This document shows positions 1 to 7,695 of a DNA stretch of 64,000 bases, piece by piece. The notes under the pieces are model-generated. The model was not told the origin of the DNA and ran no database searches. It saw nothing but the letters and a program-made list of their open reading frames with translations. Source of the DNA: an uncultured SAR116 cluster alpha proteobacterium (GTDB lineage: Bacteria; Pseudomonadota; Alphaproteobacteria; Puniceispirillales; Puniceispirillaceae); assembly GCA_902516825.1 (NCBI GenBank), contig CABXZZ010000001.1:43494-107493 (forward strand), read 5' to 3'. The position numbers and the translations under genes are program-made. Every line of letters starts with the position of its first letter. Within the stretch, counting starts at the first letter, position 1.

Positions 1-1680
1 AATAGTTAAATTAGCATCAGAAGCCGTGACTGTTTCCGTAGTATCAAGGAAGCCAACATCTGCCAAACTCACATTTCCTGCAGAAGAGTTATAGGTGAGT
101 GTAAGTGCATTTGTTCCAGCTGAAACAGTAAAATCCATATCACTATAGCCTGTCGCTGAAGTAATTGCCGTTACAACGGCAGCTAGGTCAGCTGGCGTTG
201 AACTAAATTCTACTGATAGCGAATTAGTACCATCGTGAAAAAATAATGTCTTTCCGTTAAGAGAACTTATTTCAGAACTAGTAAAGCCCGCAACTGATTG
301 GACCTCCGCTGTAGAACTAGCTACTCCTTTGGTTGTTTGAGTAACGGCCAAAGCACTAGAAGGCAAAATGCTTACATCTGATAGCTCAACATCTCCATCT
401 GAAGAATTAAATGTTAAAGTTAAAGCATCTGTTCCAGCCGCAACAGTAAAATCCATATCACTATAGCCCGTCGCCGAAGTAATTGCTGTGACAACAGCAG
501 CTAGGTCTGCTGGGGTTGAACTAAACTCTACTGACAGCGAGTTTGTGCCATCATGAAAAAATAAAGTTTTTCCATTAAGAGAGCTAAGGTCTGATGACGC
601 AAAACCAGAGACTGACTGAACTTCTGCAGTATTACCTGTTACACCCTGTGTTGTTTGAGTCACTGTCATATCTTTGGCAGGATTATATGAATTTGAACCC
701 TCGGTTTCATAATTCGTAAGGTAATACAACTGACTATCATCTGGACCGCCTGTTGACAAAATACTCACATCTGCAAGTTCAACGTTACCATCAGAGGAAT
801 TATAAGTAAGGGTAAGCGCATTAGAGCCCGCTGAAACAGCAAAGTCCATATCGCTGTAGCCTGTTGCGGAAGTAATAGCTGTAACCACAGCAGCAAGGTT
901 TGCTGGTGTTGAACTAAAGTCTACAGATAACGAGTTTGTACCGTCGTTTAAAAATAATGTCCTTCCATTAAGAGAACTTAAGTCTGATGATGTGAACCCA
1001 GCAACTGATTGAACCTCTGCTGTTGTATTTAAAACACCTGCTGTTGTTTGGCTGACTGTTTTACTAGTACCCATAGAAATTCGCATAGCGTTGCTTTCAC
1101 CCTCCTGCGATTTTAGAACTAGGGCATAATTAGAGTCGGATTTTTTCATTATTGAAGCTGTTACACCCAAACCTGCTGCATTTATTGCAGACTTAACTTC
1201 TAAAAGGGTATCGGAGCCATTGCCAATAGAAACGGTCCCTCCTGTAGTATCACTATTTACGGTAAAACTTCCGCTGGCCCATGTTCCAAATTCAAAAGTT
1301 AAGGCACCAGTTCCGACATTTGTTGTTTCAGATGCGAATCCGTCAAAAACCATAGTTTGTCCTGCAGCGAGTTGGCTTATCGACATAGTACTGCTGAATT
1401 CACCTGCTAAAGATGAATCAGATATTTCAAGGTCAAAATCACTGCTGATATTGGAAATAGTTAACCCTGTAACACCATCAAGCTGGGTTAAATTAGTGCT
1501 TAGTTCAGAAAAATTTTGTTTTAATGTTCCAAAACTTGAGATTGAGACCTCTATCTCTTCAGTTTTCTGTGTAATTAATGTTTCAGCGGGCGCCCGTTCC
1601 GCTTCGACCAAAGAATCTATTATTTCTTTGGTATTCAAGCCGCTTCCTGCATTCAAAATATTTATGTAATCTGTCGTCAT
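1..1680 (-). CDS. fliD: Flagellar filament cap protein FliD (partial, C-terminus beyond the window)
   Basis: The frame is open from an ATG at 1680 leftward to the window edge (560 codons, no stop). The first ~110 residues match the FliD N-terminal domain: a start like 'INILNAGSGLNTKEIIDSLV', then a heptad-like helix with 'EAERAPAETLITQKTEEI'. FliD (hook-associated protein 2) caps the growing filament and folds exported flagellin in place. The middle carries three near-identical 86-residue repeats (separate entry), unusual for this family; the C-terminal FliD domain is not in view. A sigma-54 site lies 65 bp upstream. fliS and a fliT-like gene, the usual partners, are 2.4 kb away on the other strand. 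The family call rests mainly on the N-terminal domain and the context; a related hook-associated adhesin is less likely. Confidence 0.88.
   Translation of the reverse strand, partial: MTTDYINILNAGSGLNTKEIIDSLVEAERAPAETLITQKTEEIEVSISSFGTLKQNFSELSTNLTQLDGVTGLTISNISSDFDLEISDSSLAGEFSSTMSISQLAAGQTMVFDGFASETTNVGTGALTFEFGTWASGSFTVNSDTTGGTVSIGNGSDTLLEVKSAINAAGLGVTASIMKKSDSNYALVLKSQEGESNAMRISMGTSKTVSQTTAGVLNTTAEVQSVAGFTSSDLSSLNGRTLFLNDGTNSLSVDFSSTPANLAAVVTAITSATGYSDMDFAVSAGSNALTLTYNSSDGNVELADVSILSTGGPDDSQLYYLTNYETEGSNSYNPAKDMTVTQTTQGVTGNTAEVQSVSGFASSDLSSLNGKTLFFHDGTNSLSVEFSSTPADLAAVVTAITSATGYSDMDFTVAAGTDALTLTFNSSDGDVELSDVSILPSSALAVTQTTKGVASSTAEVQSVAGFTSSEISSLNGKTLFFHDGTNSLSVEFSSTPADLAAVVTAITSATGYSDMDFTVSAGTNALTLTYNSSAGNVSLADVGFLDTTETVTASDANLTI
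55..1023 (-). repeat. Three in-frame 258-bp tandem repeats inside fliD
   Basis: The copies lie at 766-1023, 373-630 and 55-312 (protein order). They are separated by linkers of 135 bp and 60 bp, so successive copies are offset by 393 and 318 bp. Each encodes 86 residues running from 'TAEVQSV' through 'SSLNG.TLF', 'FS.TPA.LAAVVTAITSATG' and 'YSDMDF' to 'ALTLT.NSS'. The first linker carries about 25 extra residues. The last two copies are almost identical in protein, yet their DNA differs at many third codon positions. This suggests an old duplication kept by selection on the protein rather than a recent slip. The unit may be related to the flagellin hook IN-type surface modules, but that is inference. 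Confidence 0.9.
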
Positions 1681-1744
1681 TTCGAATTCTCATTCAAAGA
1701 ATGTCTAAATTTAACATCTCATGTTTAAGATAACGACAATCTAG

Positions 1745-1760
1745 TGCAAATTTTATGCCT
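1745..1760 (-). promoter_or_regulatory. Sigma-54 promoter for fliD
   Basis: Read on the minus strand, AGGCAT-N5-TTGCA keeps the invariant GG and GC dinucleotides at the correct 10-bp spacing and differs little from TGGCAC-N5-TTGCW. It lies 65 bp before the fliD ATG, predicting a leader of about 54 nt. Confidence 0.65.
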
Positions 1761-1905
1761 AAATGAATCCAAGATATTTTATAAAATAGAATTAACTTCT
1801 ATGAAAATAATTTAATTACAAAAAGTTTTGAGCACAGCGTGTTTATGGGTATGGTTAAAAAGATTTTTTTACGAATTTTTAGCAAAAAAGCGGGTGTTAG
1901 TGAAA

Positions 1906-3636
1906 ATGTCAAAAACTAAACCTGACTATGATATTGTTTCCTCTTTGCGATTAATACCTATTGTCATGATAACTGGCATCGGTTTTGGCATAATGATGTC
2001 TTTAGTTTCAAATGCTTTCGTTGGTGGTGTGGACTTCGTATTTAACACTAGAAATCAATTTAGTTTTCTAGAATTCCACTTTTTAAGTAAAAAATTTTCC
2101 GCAGCACCTATCATTTATCTTTTAATAGCTGTTTGTGCATTGCTATTAGTTCGACGCCTTTTTTCCATAGACCGTTGGCATGGACCGGCAGACTCCATTT
2201 ACGCAGCGCATCGGACTGACAATGAATTAGACATTAAGTCAGGTTTTGGCTCAACAATTGCTGCATTTATTTCAGCAGGAAGTGGAGCCTCAGTAGGGCA
2301 ATACGGGCCATTAGTTCATTTCGGCGCCACGGTTGGAAGTTATATAAGAAGACTTACTAAAGGAACTATAAGCGCGGATGTATTCATCGGTTGTGGGGTC
2401 GCGGGGGCTATAGCTGCGGGCTTCAATGCACCAATTGCAGGGACTATCTTTGCATGTGAGACTATTTTAAGGCACTTTTCTTTGCGCGCGGTAGCTCCCG
2501 TTGCAATTACTAGCATAACAGCCGCTGGGATTAGCAAGATTTTCTTCGGTAATTTAAATACTTTTTCATTATCTGGAGTTTCACCAGACTTAATGTATTT
2601 ATTACCACTAGCTCTTGTATCTGGCCCAATATTTGGTTTTTTGTCAATTATTTACATGTTGATGCTTCGGAAATCAGCTGCCATCGCGAAGGCTACTAAC
2701 TGGTTGCCTTGGAGACTACTATTAATAGCGGCTATCTTAACTGGCGCTGTTGGGATGTTTTTGCCAGAAATTCTTGGTTTAGGAATTGAACATATTGAGA
2801 ACATATTGAACGATGGTTTCCCAGTTTATTATTTATGTTTACTATTATTGGGAAAACTAGTCATAACCAGCGTTTGTATTGGTTTTGGTATGTTTGGAGG
2901 AATATTCTCTCCTGCCTTATTTATTGGGGCAACAGCCGGAGCATTGTTTACCAAATTGGCTACGGTACTTGGCGGTGCGACCGTTGGTTTAGCTATTGGC
3001 CCGGGACTCATAATATGTGGAATGGCCGCAATATCTAGCACCGTTGTTGGCACCCCAATAGCTGGCGTGCTAATTATGCTGGAATTAACAATGAGCTACG
3101 AACTAGCACTCGCCGCTATGTTGAGCGTTGTAACAAGTGCTTTGATTTCACATTTATTATTTGGCCACTCATTTTTTGATAGACAATTACTCGACCGGGG
3201 AATTGATATATCTCAAGGAAGGAGTCAAATAGAGTTAATGGAGCAACCTATTATGCATCTAGCAACCGATGATTTTGTTCAACTTTCTAGAGAAACATCA
3301 ATAAAAAGCGCAATTCGTCAAATGGCTGAAGCGAAAGTAAGCGAAGCATATGTCACCACCAACGGAAATAAATTTTTGGGCAAAGTAAGTCTTCATGGTT
3401 TGTTAAACAGTGAAGATGCACTTTTTGTAACCTCTTCTTTAATAGAGAACCCTACAAATATAAAACATGATGCCTCACTTCAACAAGGAATTGAAATTGC
3501 GAGTGAATTTGTCGGCGAATCTATACCCGTCATTAATTTTGAAACAGGCGAATTACTTGGTGTATTGAGTGAAGCAGATCTATTCCAAGCATATTTATCT
3601 ACACAGAATAAAATTATCGACTTAGAAAAAAAATAA
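1906..3636 (+). CDS. ClC-family chloride channel/transporter with C-terminal CBS pair
   Basis: A ClC-type anion channel or exchanger of the inner membrane with about ten or more hydrophobic segments over residues 15-440, followed by two CBS domains (about 455-570). Family signatures include 'NAPIAGTIFACET' and 'GGIFSPALFIGA'. At the place of the conserved 'GREGP' gate the sequence is GQYGP (residues 131-135), so the gating glutamate (E148 in E. coli ClC-ec1) is a tyrosine; the inner proton-path glutamate (E203) aligns with Thr-186. Both losses suggest a passive channel rather than a proton-coupled exchanger (inference). The frame stays open upstream to a TTG at 1828, but the ATG at 1906 starts a more normal N-terminus; no strong ribosome binding site decides it. 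It sits between flagellar genes with no known link to them. Confidence 0.9.
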   Translation: MSKTKPDYDIVSSLRLIPIVMITGIGFGIMMSLVSNAFVGGVDFVFNTRNQFSFLEFHFLSKKFSAAPIIYLLIAVCALLLVRRLFSIDRWHGPADSIYAAHRTDNELDIKSGFGSTIAAFISAGSGASVGQYGPLVHFGATVGSYIRRLTKGTISADVFIGCGVAGAIAAGFNAPIAGTIFACETILRHFSLRAVAPVAITSITAAGISKIFFGNLNTFSLSGVSPDLMYLLPLALVSGPIFGFLSIIYMLMLRKSAAIAKATNWLPWRLLLIAAILTGAVGMFLPEILGLGIEHIENILNDGFPVYYLCLLLLGKLVITSVCIGFGMFGGIFSPALFIGATAGALFTKLATVLGGATVGLAIGPGLIICGMAAISSTVVGTPIAGVLIMLELTMSYELALAAMLSVVTSALISHLLFGHSFFDRQLLDRGIDISQGRSQIELMEQPIMHLATDDFVQLSRETSIKSAIRQMAEAKVSEAYVTTNGNKFLGKVSLHGLLNSEDALFVTSSLIENPTNIKHDASLQQGIEIASEFVGESIPVINFETGELLGVLSEADLFQAYLSTQNKIIDLEKK

Positions 3637-3660
3637 CCTTTTCGATTTCTTAATTTCAAA

Positions 3661-4023
3661 TCACGCTAAGATGTCAATTTGGTCTCTAAATCTTGGCATC
3701 TCCTCATGTATATTTGATGTACGTGCATCTCGAGTTGCTGCCATATTCTGAACATATCCAGGAGACATTCCTGAACGTGCAATTAGAAACTGCTCTGAGC
3801 TAATTGAAGAAGGAGTTAAACGCGGGTGTGATATTGTTGTCTGAGGACGGTTTTCTTCATATTTATTTGAACGTGTGCTCTCTTCTAGCGGAGCCAATCC
3901 ATAGATTGTTTGTTGCAATGTTGGCATAGTGTTTGCACGTAGGGATGTAAGCGGCTGAGCTCCTGTTTCATTTTTTTGCTGAGGCAAGGCGGGACTCAAT
4001 TGTGAAGACACTGGGTAAAACAT
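3661..4023 (-). CDS. Hypothetical protein, unrecognised
   Basis: A 120-residue reading frame, polar and rich in Ser, Gln, Thr and Arg, with no membrane segment or signal peptide. I do not recognise a family. The C-terminal half (with 'SSEQFLIARSGMSPGYVQNM') looks more structured than the N-terminal half. The frame can extend to a TTG at 4050 or start later at an ATG at 3927; no good ribosome binding site supports any of them. A near-perfect sigma-54 site for fliS (3922-3937, other strand) lies inside the frame, so the shorter version is possible. It is convergent with the ClC gene and divergent from fliS. Its position suggests a flagellar accessory role, which is only inference; it could be spurious. 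Confidence 0.45.
   Translation of the reverse strand: MFYPVSSQLSPALPQQKNETGAQPLTSLRANTMPTLQQTIYGLAPLEESTRSNKYEENRPQTTISHPRLTPSSISSEQFLIARSGMSPGYVQNMAATRDARTSNIHEEMPRFRDQIDILA
3922..3937 (+). promoter_or_regulatory. Sigma-54 promoter for fliS-fliT
   Basis: TGGCAT-N5-TTGCA is a very close match to the -24/-12 consensus with correct spacing. It points at fliS (ATG 4079) and predicts an unusually long leader of about 130 nt. It overlaps a hypothetical frame on the opposite strand. Confidence 0.65.
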
Positions 4024-4078
4024 ACAGTAAATTAACAGATTTCTTTGCAAAACACAAATACTAGAGACGGAAATTACA

Positions 4079-4471
4079 ATGAACTATGGCAAAATGTTAG
4101 ACGCATATTCGAATTCTGAAAAGAAAGCAGTGATCGAAGCAGAAGATTCCCACGCAATGGTGCTTCTTTTATTTGACGAACTAATTAAAACAGCTCGTAT
4201 CTTCAGTAAAAACATAAGTGCTGACACTGGAGACTTAAAGCTTAGGTCAGAGACAATGAGTAAAGCTCTAACTATTATTTATGCGCTCCAATCTAGCCTT
4301 GATTTTGAGAGAGGTGGCGAAATAGCTGAGAATTTATATAGACTTTATGAATATACACGTGAACAAATTTTGATCGATAATAAAAGTGGTAAGGCTGCAG
4401 GTATACTAGTGGCGATTTCTTCACTAGAGGATATTAGAGAGGCTTGGGTTGAGATCAGATCAATATTATGA
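4079..4471 (+). CDS. fliS: Flagellin export chaperone FliS
   Basis: 130 residues, all-helical, normal FliS length. It opens 'MNYGKMLDAYSNSEKKAVIEAE' in part, matching the family's Y..Y-like N-terminus, followed by the characteristic 'AMVLLLFDELIKTA' helix. FliS binds the disordered end of flagellin in the cytoplasm, stops it polymerising early and delivers it to the export gate. The stop codon overlaps the next start by 4 bp (ATGA), so it is translationally coupled to the fliT-like gene. The sigma-54 site about 140 bp upstream fits late-gene control. Confidence 0.88.
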   Translation: MNYGKMLDAYSNSEKKAVIEAEDSHAMVLLLFDELIKTARIFSKNISADTGDLKLRSETMSKALTIIYALQSSLDFERGGEIAENLYRLYEYTREQILIDNKSGKAAGILVAISSLEDIREAWVEIRSIL

Positions 4472-4761
4472 ATAAACTTCAAAATGCACTCAAACTTTTC
4501 AATGATCTCTCTGTAGATTTATATCAGGCCATCAGTAAAAATGATTACGAAACAGTATGTGACATAACCACAGAACAAAGAAAATTGATACAGGGACTTG
4601 CTATCTCTGATATTATTGTGAATGCAGAACTAAGAACAAATTGGGAGCAAGCCCTCGAGCAGTTTAAGTCTCAAAGACGGAAGCTACAAATTGACCTCAA
4701 AAAGCTTAATAATAATACGCAAAAAAACTTGAAACGTTTAAAAGGATATTCCCAAAAATAA
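4468..4761 (+). CDS. fliT: FliT-like flagellar chaperone
   Basis: 97 residues, helical and rich in Lys, Gln and Asn, with no membrane segment. FliT proteins are small helical chaperones for the cap protein FliD and vary strongly in sequence, so the call rests on size, predicted helical character and the ATGA overlap with fliS (fliS-fliT order is common). The middle pattern 'DITTEQRKLIQGL' resembles FliT helices. The C-terminal helix is strongly basic (LKRLKGYSQK). Any FliT-dependent control of flagellar genes here is untested. Confidence 0.6.
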   Translation: MNKLQNALKLFNDLSVDLYQAISKNDYETVCDITTEQRKLIQGLAISDIIVNAELRTNWEQALEQFKSQRRKLQIDLKKLNNNTQKNLKRLKGYSQK

Positions 4762-4813
4762 CTGACGAATTTACTTTAGCTGTAGCTATAAAAATATTTG
4801 GTTAGTGCAGCAT

Positions 4814-5917
4814 TTAAGTTTCTTCCACATCTAGCAACTTTTCATGACTTTTTATCGGTTTTTCAATCATAAGCTTTTTCATTTTTTCTATCAAAGTTGT
4901 CCTACGCAGCTTTAAAGAAGAAGCCGCTTGACTGACCATTCCCTCAGTTTTCGCCAGAGCAGCCTCAATCAGAACTACTTCAACATCTCGTAAATGTCTT
5001 CTCAGATCAATTGTATCAAAATAGGAAAACCAATCCTTGTAGTGAGAGGGATGCGGGATTGGATTTTCTACATCCGGCAACTTTTGAATCTCCTCTTCAG
5101 ATAGCAAATCGGCGGTAGCATCCCACAATAATGACTGTTCTTCGTCACGATCCGGAACTTTTAATCTCAGCAAATTTTGACGAACGTTATTATTATTTAT
5201 TTGGCTATCTGGGAATAAAACACTTGCGCGTTCTATAACATTGCGCAATTCACGGACATTACCTGGCCAGGGATACCTAGACAATTCTGCCAAGCCAGTT
5301 TCGTCAAAATGAGGTATAGTTAAATTAGGTATCTGGTTTGATATAGCTTTCACTAAGACAGGAATATCTACTGCACGTTCTGCTAGCGAGGGAACCTGAA
5401 TAGGGAATACGTTTATCCGATAAAATAAGTCCGACCTGAATAGTCCCTCATCAATTTTCGTTTGCATATTTTGATGCGTAGCGCAAACAAGGCGAAAATC
5501 AATTTCTATTTCTTCGTTGCCACCTACACGCTGGATGACTCTCTGTTCAAGTGCTCTTAAAAGTTTGGACTGAAGAGGAATAGGCATATCACCAATTTCA
5601 TCAAGGAATAACGTACCTCCATTGCTTTGTTCAAATCGTCCCAACCTGGTTTTTTCAGCGCCAGTAAATGAGCCTTTCTCGTGACCAAATAGCTCTGACT
5701 CGAGCAATTCAGAAGGGATAGCAGCGCAATTTACGGATATTAATTTGCCCTTTCTTCCTGACAATTCGTGGATGGCTCGTGATATCACCTCTTTTCCCGT
5801 GCCAGTCTCACCTTGCACCAAAACTGTAGTGGTTGTTTTTGCAACAGCTTGAACAAGATTTTTTACTTCTTTGATTGCAACTGACTTGCCAATAATAATG
5901 TCATCAATTCGTGTCAT
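4814..5917 (-). CDS. Sigma-54-dependent activator, FleQ/FlrA-like, no receiver domain
   Basis: 367 residues. An AAA+ ATPase starts almost at the N-terminus: Walker A GETGTGKE (36-43), the sigma-54 contact loop GSFTGA (82-87, GAFTGA class), Walker B LFLDEIGD (103-110). After a linker of about 70 residues the C-terminus forms a Fis-type helix-turn-helix ('EGMVSQAASSLKLRRTTLIE'). Such enhancer-binding proteins remodel RpoN-polymerase at -24/-12 promoters. There is no N-terminal receiver or other sensor domain, so its activity may be set by amount or by a partner protein. It is divergent from the flbD-like activator and convergent with fliT. Being next to five sigma-54 sites makes it the likely DNA-bound flagellar activator. 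Confidence 0.88.
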   Translation of the reverse strand: MTRIDDIIIGKSVAIKEVKNLVQAVAKTTTTVLVQGETGTGKEVISRAIHELSGRKGKLISVNCAAIPSELLESELFGHEKGSFTGAEKTRLGRFEQSNGGTLFLDEIGDMPIPLQSKLLRALEQRVIQRVGGNEEIEIDFRLVCATHQNMQTKIDEGLFRSDLFYRINVFPIQVPSLAERAVDIPVLVKAISNQIPNLTIPHFDETGLAELSRYPWPGNVRELRNVIERASVLFPDSQINNNNVRQNLLRLKVPDRDEEQSLLWDATADLLSEEEIQKLPDVENPIPHPSHYKDWFSYFDTIDLRRHLRDVEVVLIEAALAKTEGMVSQAASSLKLRRTTLIEKMKKLMIEKPIKSHEKLLDVEET

Positions 5918-6080
5918 GTACTATACCTTACCCACTATTAGCGTCATTATTTTGTTCACATTTAACTAATAAAAGCAATACTCGTGTCAGATTTTTGAAT
6001 ATATGTAAAGTTGGAAACAATTGTTATTTTTATGTTTTTTTTCAGTTAGTTAATAACTTTATTTGTAGTTTTTTATTTTT

Positions 6081-6096
6081 TGGCAAGGTTTTTGCC
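6081..6096 (+). promoter_or_regulatory. Sigma-54 promoter for the flbD-like gene and fliE
   Basis: TGGCAA-N5-TTGCC with exact spacing, 41 bp before the ATG at 6137, giving a leader of about 31 nt. A possible upstream TTG start at 6080 would lie inside this promoter, which helps to fix the true start at 6137. Confidence 0.75.
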
Positions 6097-6136
6097 TTAT
6101 TCAAACAGGCTAATTATTTTGAGTAAGGAAAAGAAA

Positions 6137-7315
6137 ATGAGCGACGTTCACTTAATTACAGCTATGTTTGCTTCGGTGGACCGCCTAACTAATATTTTGC
6201 AGGTTCGTCACATACCTTTTAACTGCACTGATAATTTCGATCAAGAAAATGCATCTTCTACCAAATGCAAAACTCTTATTATCAGTCATGACTATATGTG
6301 TAAGGTGGGAAAAGATGCTGTCATTGACTTCGCTAAATCTGCGAAAGCTAGCCAAGTTTGTGCTGTAAGCAACAATCAACCAGAGTTCAGAATTAGCTCC
6401 GAACTTGGCGGTAAGTTACTCATATTCAGCCTTCCAAATGCGACAAACGATGTTATTGCCGAAGACTATGGGTTGCAAATGCTAACAACGCTTATATCTG
6501 ACCAAAGTGCAATAGCAGCGTCTGATGAGAAAAGCCTAAAATTATTTGAGTTGGCAAAACGTGTTGCCCGAACGGACGTTACTGTATTTATTAATGGTCC
6601 AACTGGAACTGGCAAAGAAGTTTTGTCCAAATTAATTCACACTCACTCGAAACGTGCTGAAGCAGGTTTTGTTGCCGTAAATTGTGCGGCAATTCCAGAA
6701 AATATGTTAGAGGCTCTATTATTTGGCCATGAGAAAGGCTCATTTACCGGCGCATCTACAACAAATAAGGGAATCTTTAGAGCAGCAGATGGGGGAACAT
6801 TATTACTAGATGAAATCTCTGAGATGCCGATTTCTTTACAAGCGAAATTATTGCGAGCTTTGCAAGAAAAATCTATAACACCTATTGGTTCTCAGGAATC
6901 TATCCCAGTTGATATCAGGGTAGTTGCAACAACCAACAGAAATATGGTTGAAGAGATCAGGAACGGTAATTTTAGAGAGGACTTATACTACAGATTAAAT
7001 GTTTTTCCTCTTTCAACATTAAGCTTGGTAGATAGACCATCAGACATCATTCCTATTTCGACAGTTCTAATTAGCAGACACTGTCAAGATAAACAGGCCA
7101 TTCCCTTTTTATCAAGACCAGCGTGCAATTTACTAGTTAATTATGATTGGCCTGGCAATGTGCGCGAGCTAGAAAATGTAATTCAACGCGCCCTGGTATT
7201 GTCAGATGGCAAAACTATCAGTGCAGAAGATATCATAATTGATAATGCTCTTCATGATGGTGGATGTCAGGCGCATATTCAAAATATGTTAGAAAAACAA
7301 GCAATTGCAGGATAA
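6137..7315 (+). CDS. flbD: Sigma-54-dependent flagellar activator, FlbD-like, lacking a DNA-binding end
   Basis: 392 residues from an ATG preceded by AAGGAA (6125-6130). Residues 1-125 form a degenerate N-terminal domain; no clear receiver phosphorylation site is visible. The AAA+ domain has Walker A GPTGTGKE (154-161), GSFTGA (201-206) and Walker B LLLDE (222-226), plus the 'DWPGNVRELENVIQRA' signature. The protein ends about 30 residues after the AAA+ lid ('EKQAIAG') with no Fis-type helix-turn-helix, unlike Caulobacter FlbD. H. pylori FlgR is a known flagellar activator that also lacks this end. It is followed 10 bp later by fliE and has its own sigma-54 promoter. The name reflects position beside fliEF and the sequence class. 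Confidence 0.82.
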   Translation: MSDVHLITAMFASVDRLTNILQVRHIPFNCTDNFDQENASSTKCKTLIISHDYMCKVGKDAVIDFAKSAKASQVCAVSNNQPEFRISSELGGKLLIFSLPNATNDVIAEDYGLQMLTTLISDQSAIAASDEKSLKLFELAKRVARTDVTVFINGPTGTGKEVLSKLIHTHSKRAEAGFVAVNCAAIPENMLEALLFGHEKGSFTGASTTNKGIFRAADGGTLLLDEISEMPISLQAKLLRALQEKSITPIGSQESIPVDIRVVATTNRNMVEEIRNGNFREDLYYRLNVFPLSTLSLVDRPSDIIPISTVLISRHCQDKQAIPFLSRPACNLLVNYDWPGNVRELENVIQRALVLSDGKTISAEDIIIDNALHDGGCQAHIQNMLEKQAIAG

Positions 7316-7325
7316 GGGGTATAAT

Positions 7326-7640
7326 ATGACTAGTATAAACTCATCAATCGCAAAAATTGATGGCCTACATGATAGGGTTTTGGAAAAGGCCTCTGAAACT
7401 CTCAATCAATCTGGCCAAAATGTAAATTTTTCAGACCGAATGCAGAATGCACTAACCGAAGTTGCTGATGCCCAAAAGCAAGCCGCTGATAGCATGAAAG
7501 CATTTGACCTAGGCGTGGAAACTGACCTTAGTAAGGTAATGGTTGACCAGCAAGTATCCTCTCTTGGATTTCAGCTTACTTTGAATGTGCGAAATAAGAT
7601 GTTGAGTGCATATAAAGATATTTTGAATATGCCAGTTTAA
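7326..7640 (+). CDS. fliE: Flagellar hook-basal body protein FliE
   Basis: 104 residues, the usual size. The C-terminal half has the family pattern: 'SSLGFQLTLNVRNKMLSAYK' with 'DILNMPV' at the end. FliE links the MS-ring (FliF) to the rod and is exported by the flagellar system. The ATG at 7326 is preceded by AAGGGG (7314-7319). A start 7 codons earlier would overlap the upstream gene and has no ribosome binding site. It precedes fliF by 55 bp, the classic fliE-fliF order. Confidence 0.92.
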   Translation: MTSINSSIAKIDGLHDRVLEKASETLNQSGQNVNFSDRMQNALTEVADAQKQAADSMKAFDLGVETDLSKVMVDQQVSSLGFQLTLNVRNKMLSAYKDILNMPV

Positions 7641-7695
7641 TCTTCCAAGCGATCTTTATGATGACTGCGAAACCAATTTAATTAGGAAATAAAAA

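Noticed and set aside
1220-1669. 149-codon open frame on the plus strand
   Set aside because: Antisense shadow of fliD, whose own frame is open to the window edge and recognisable.
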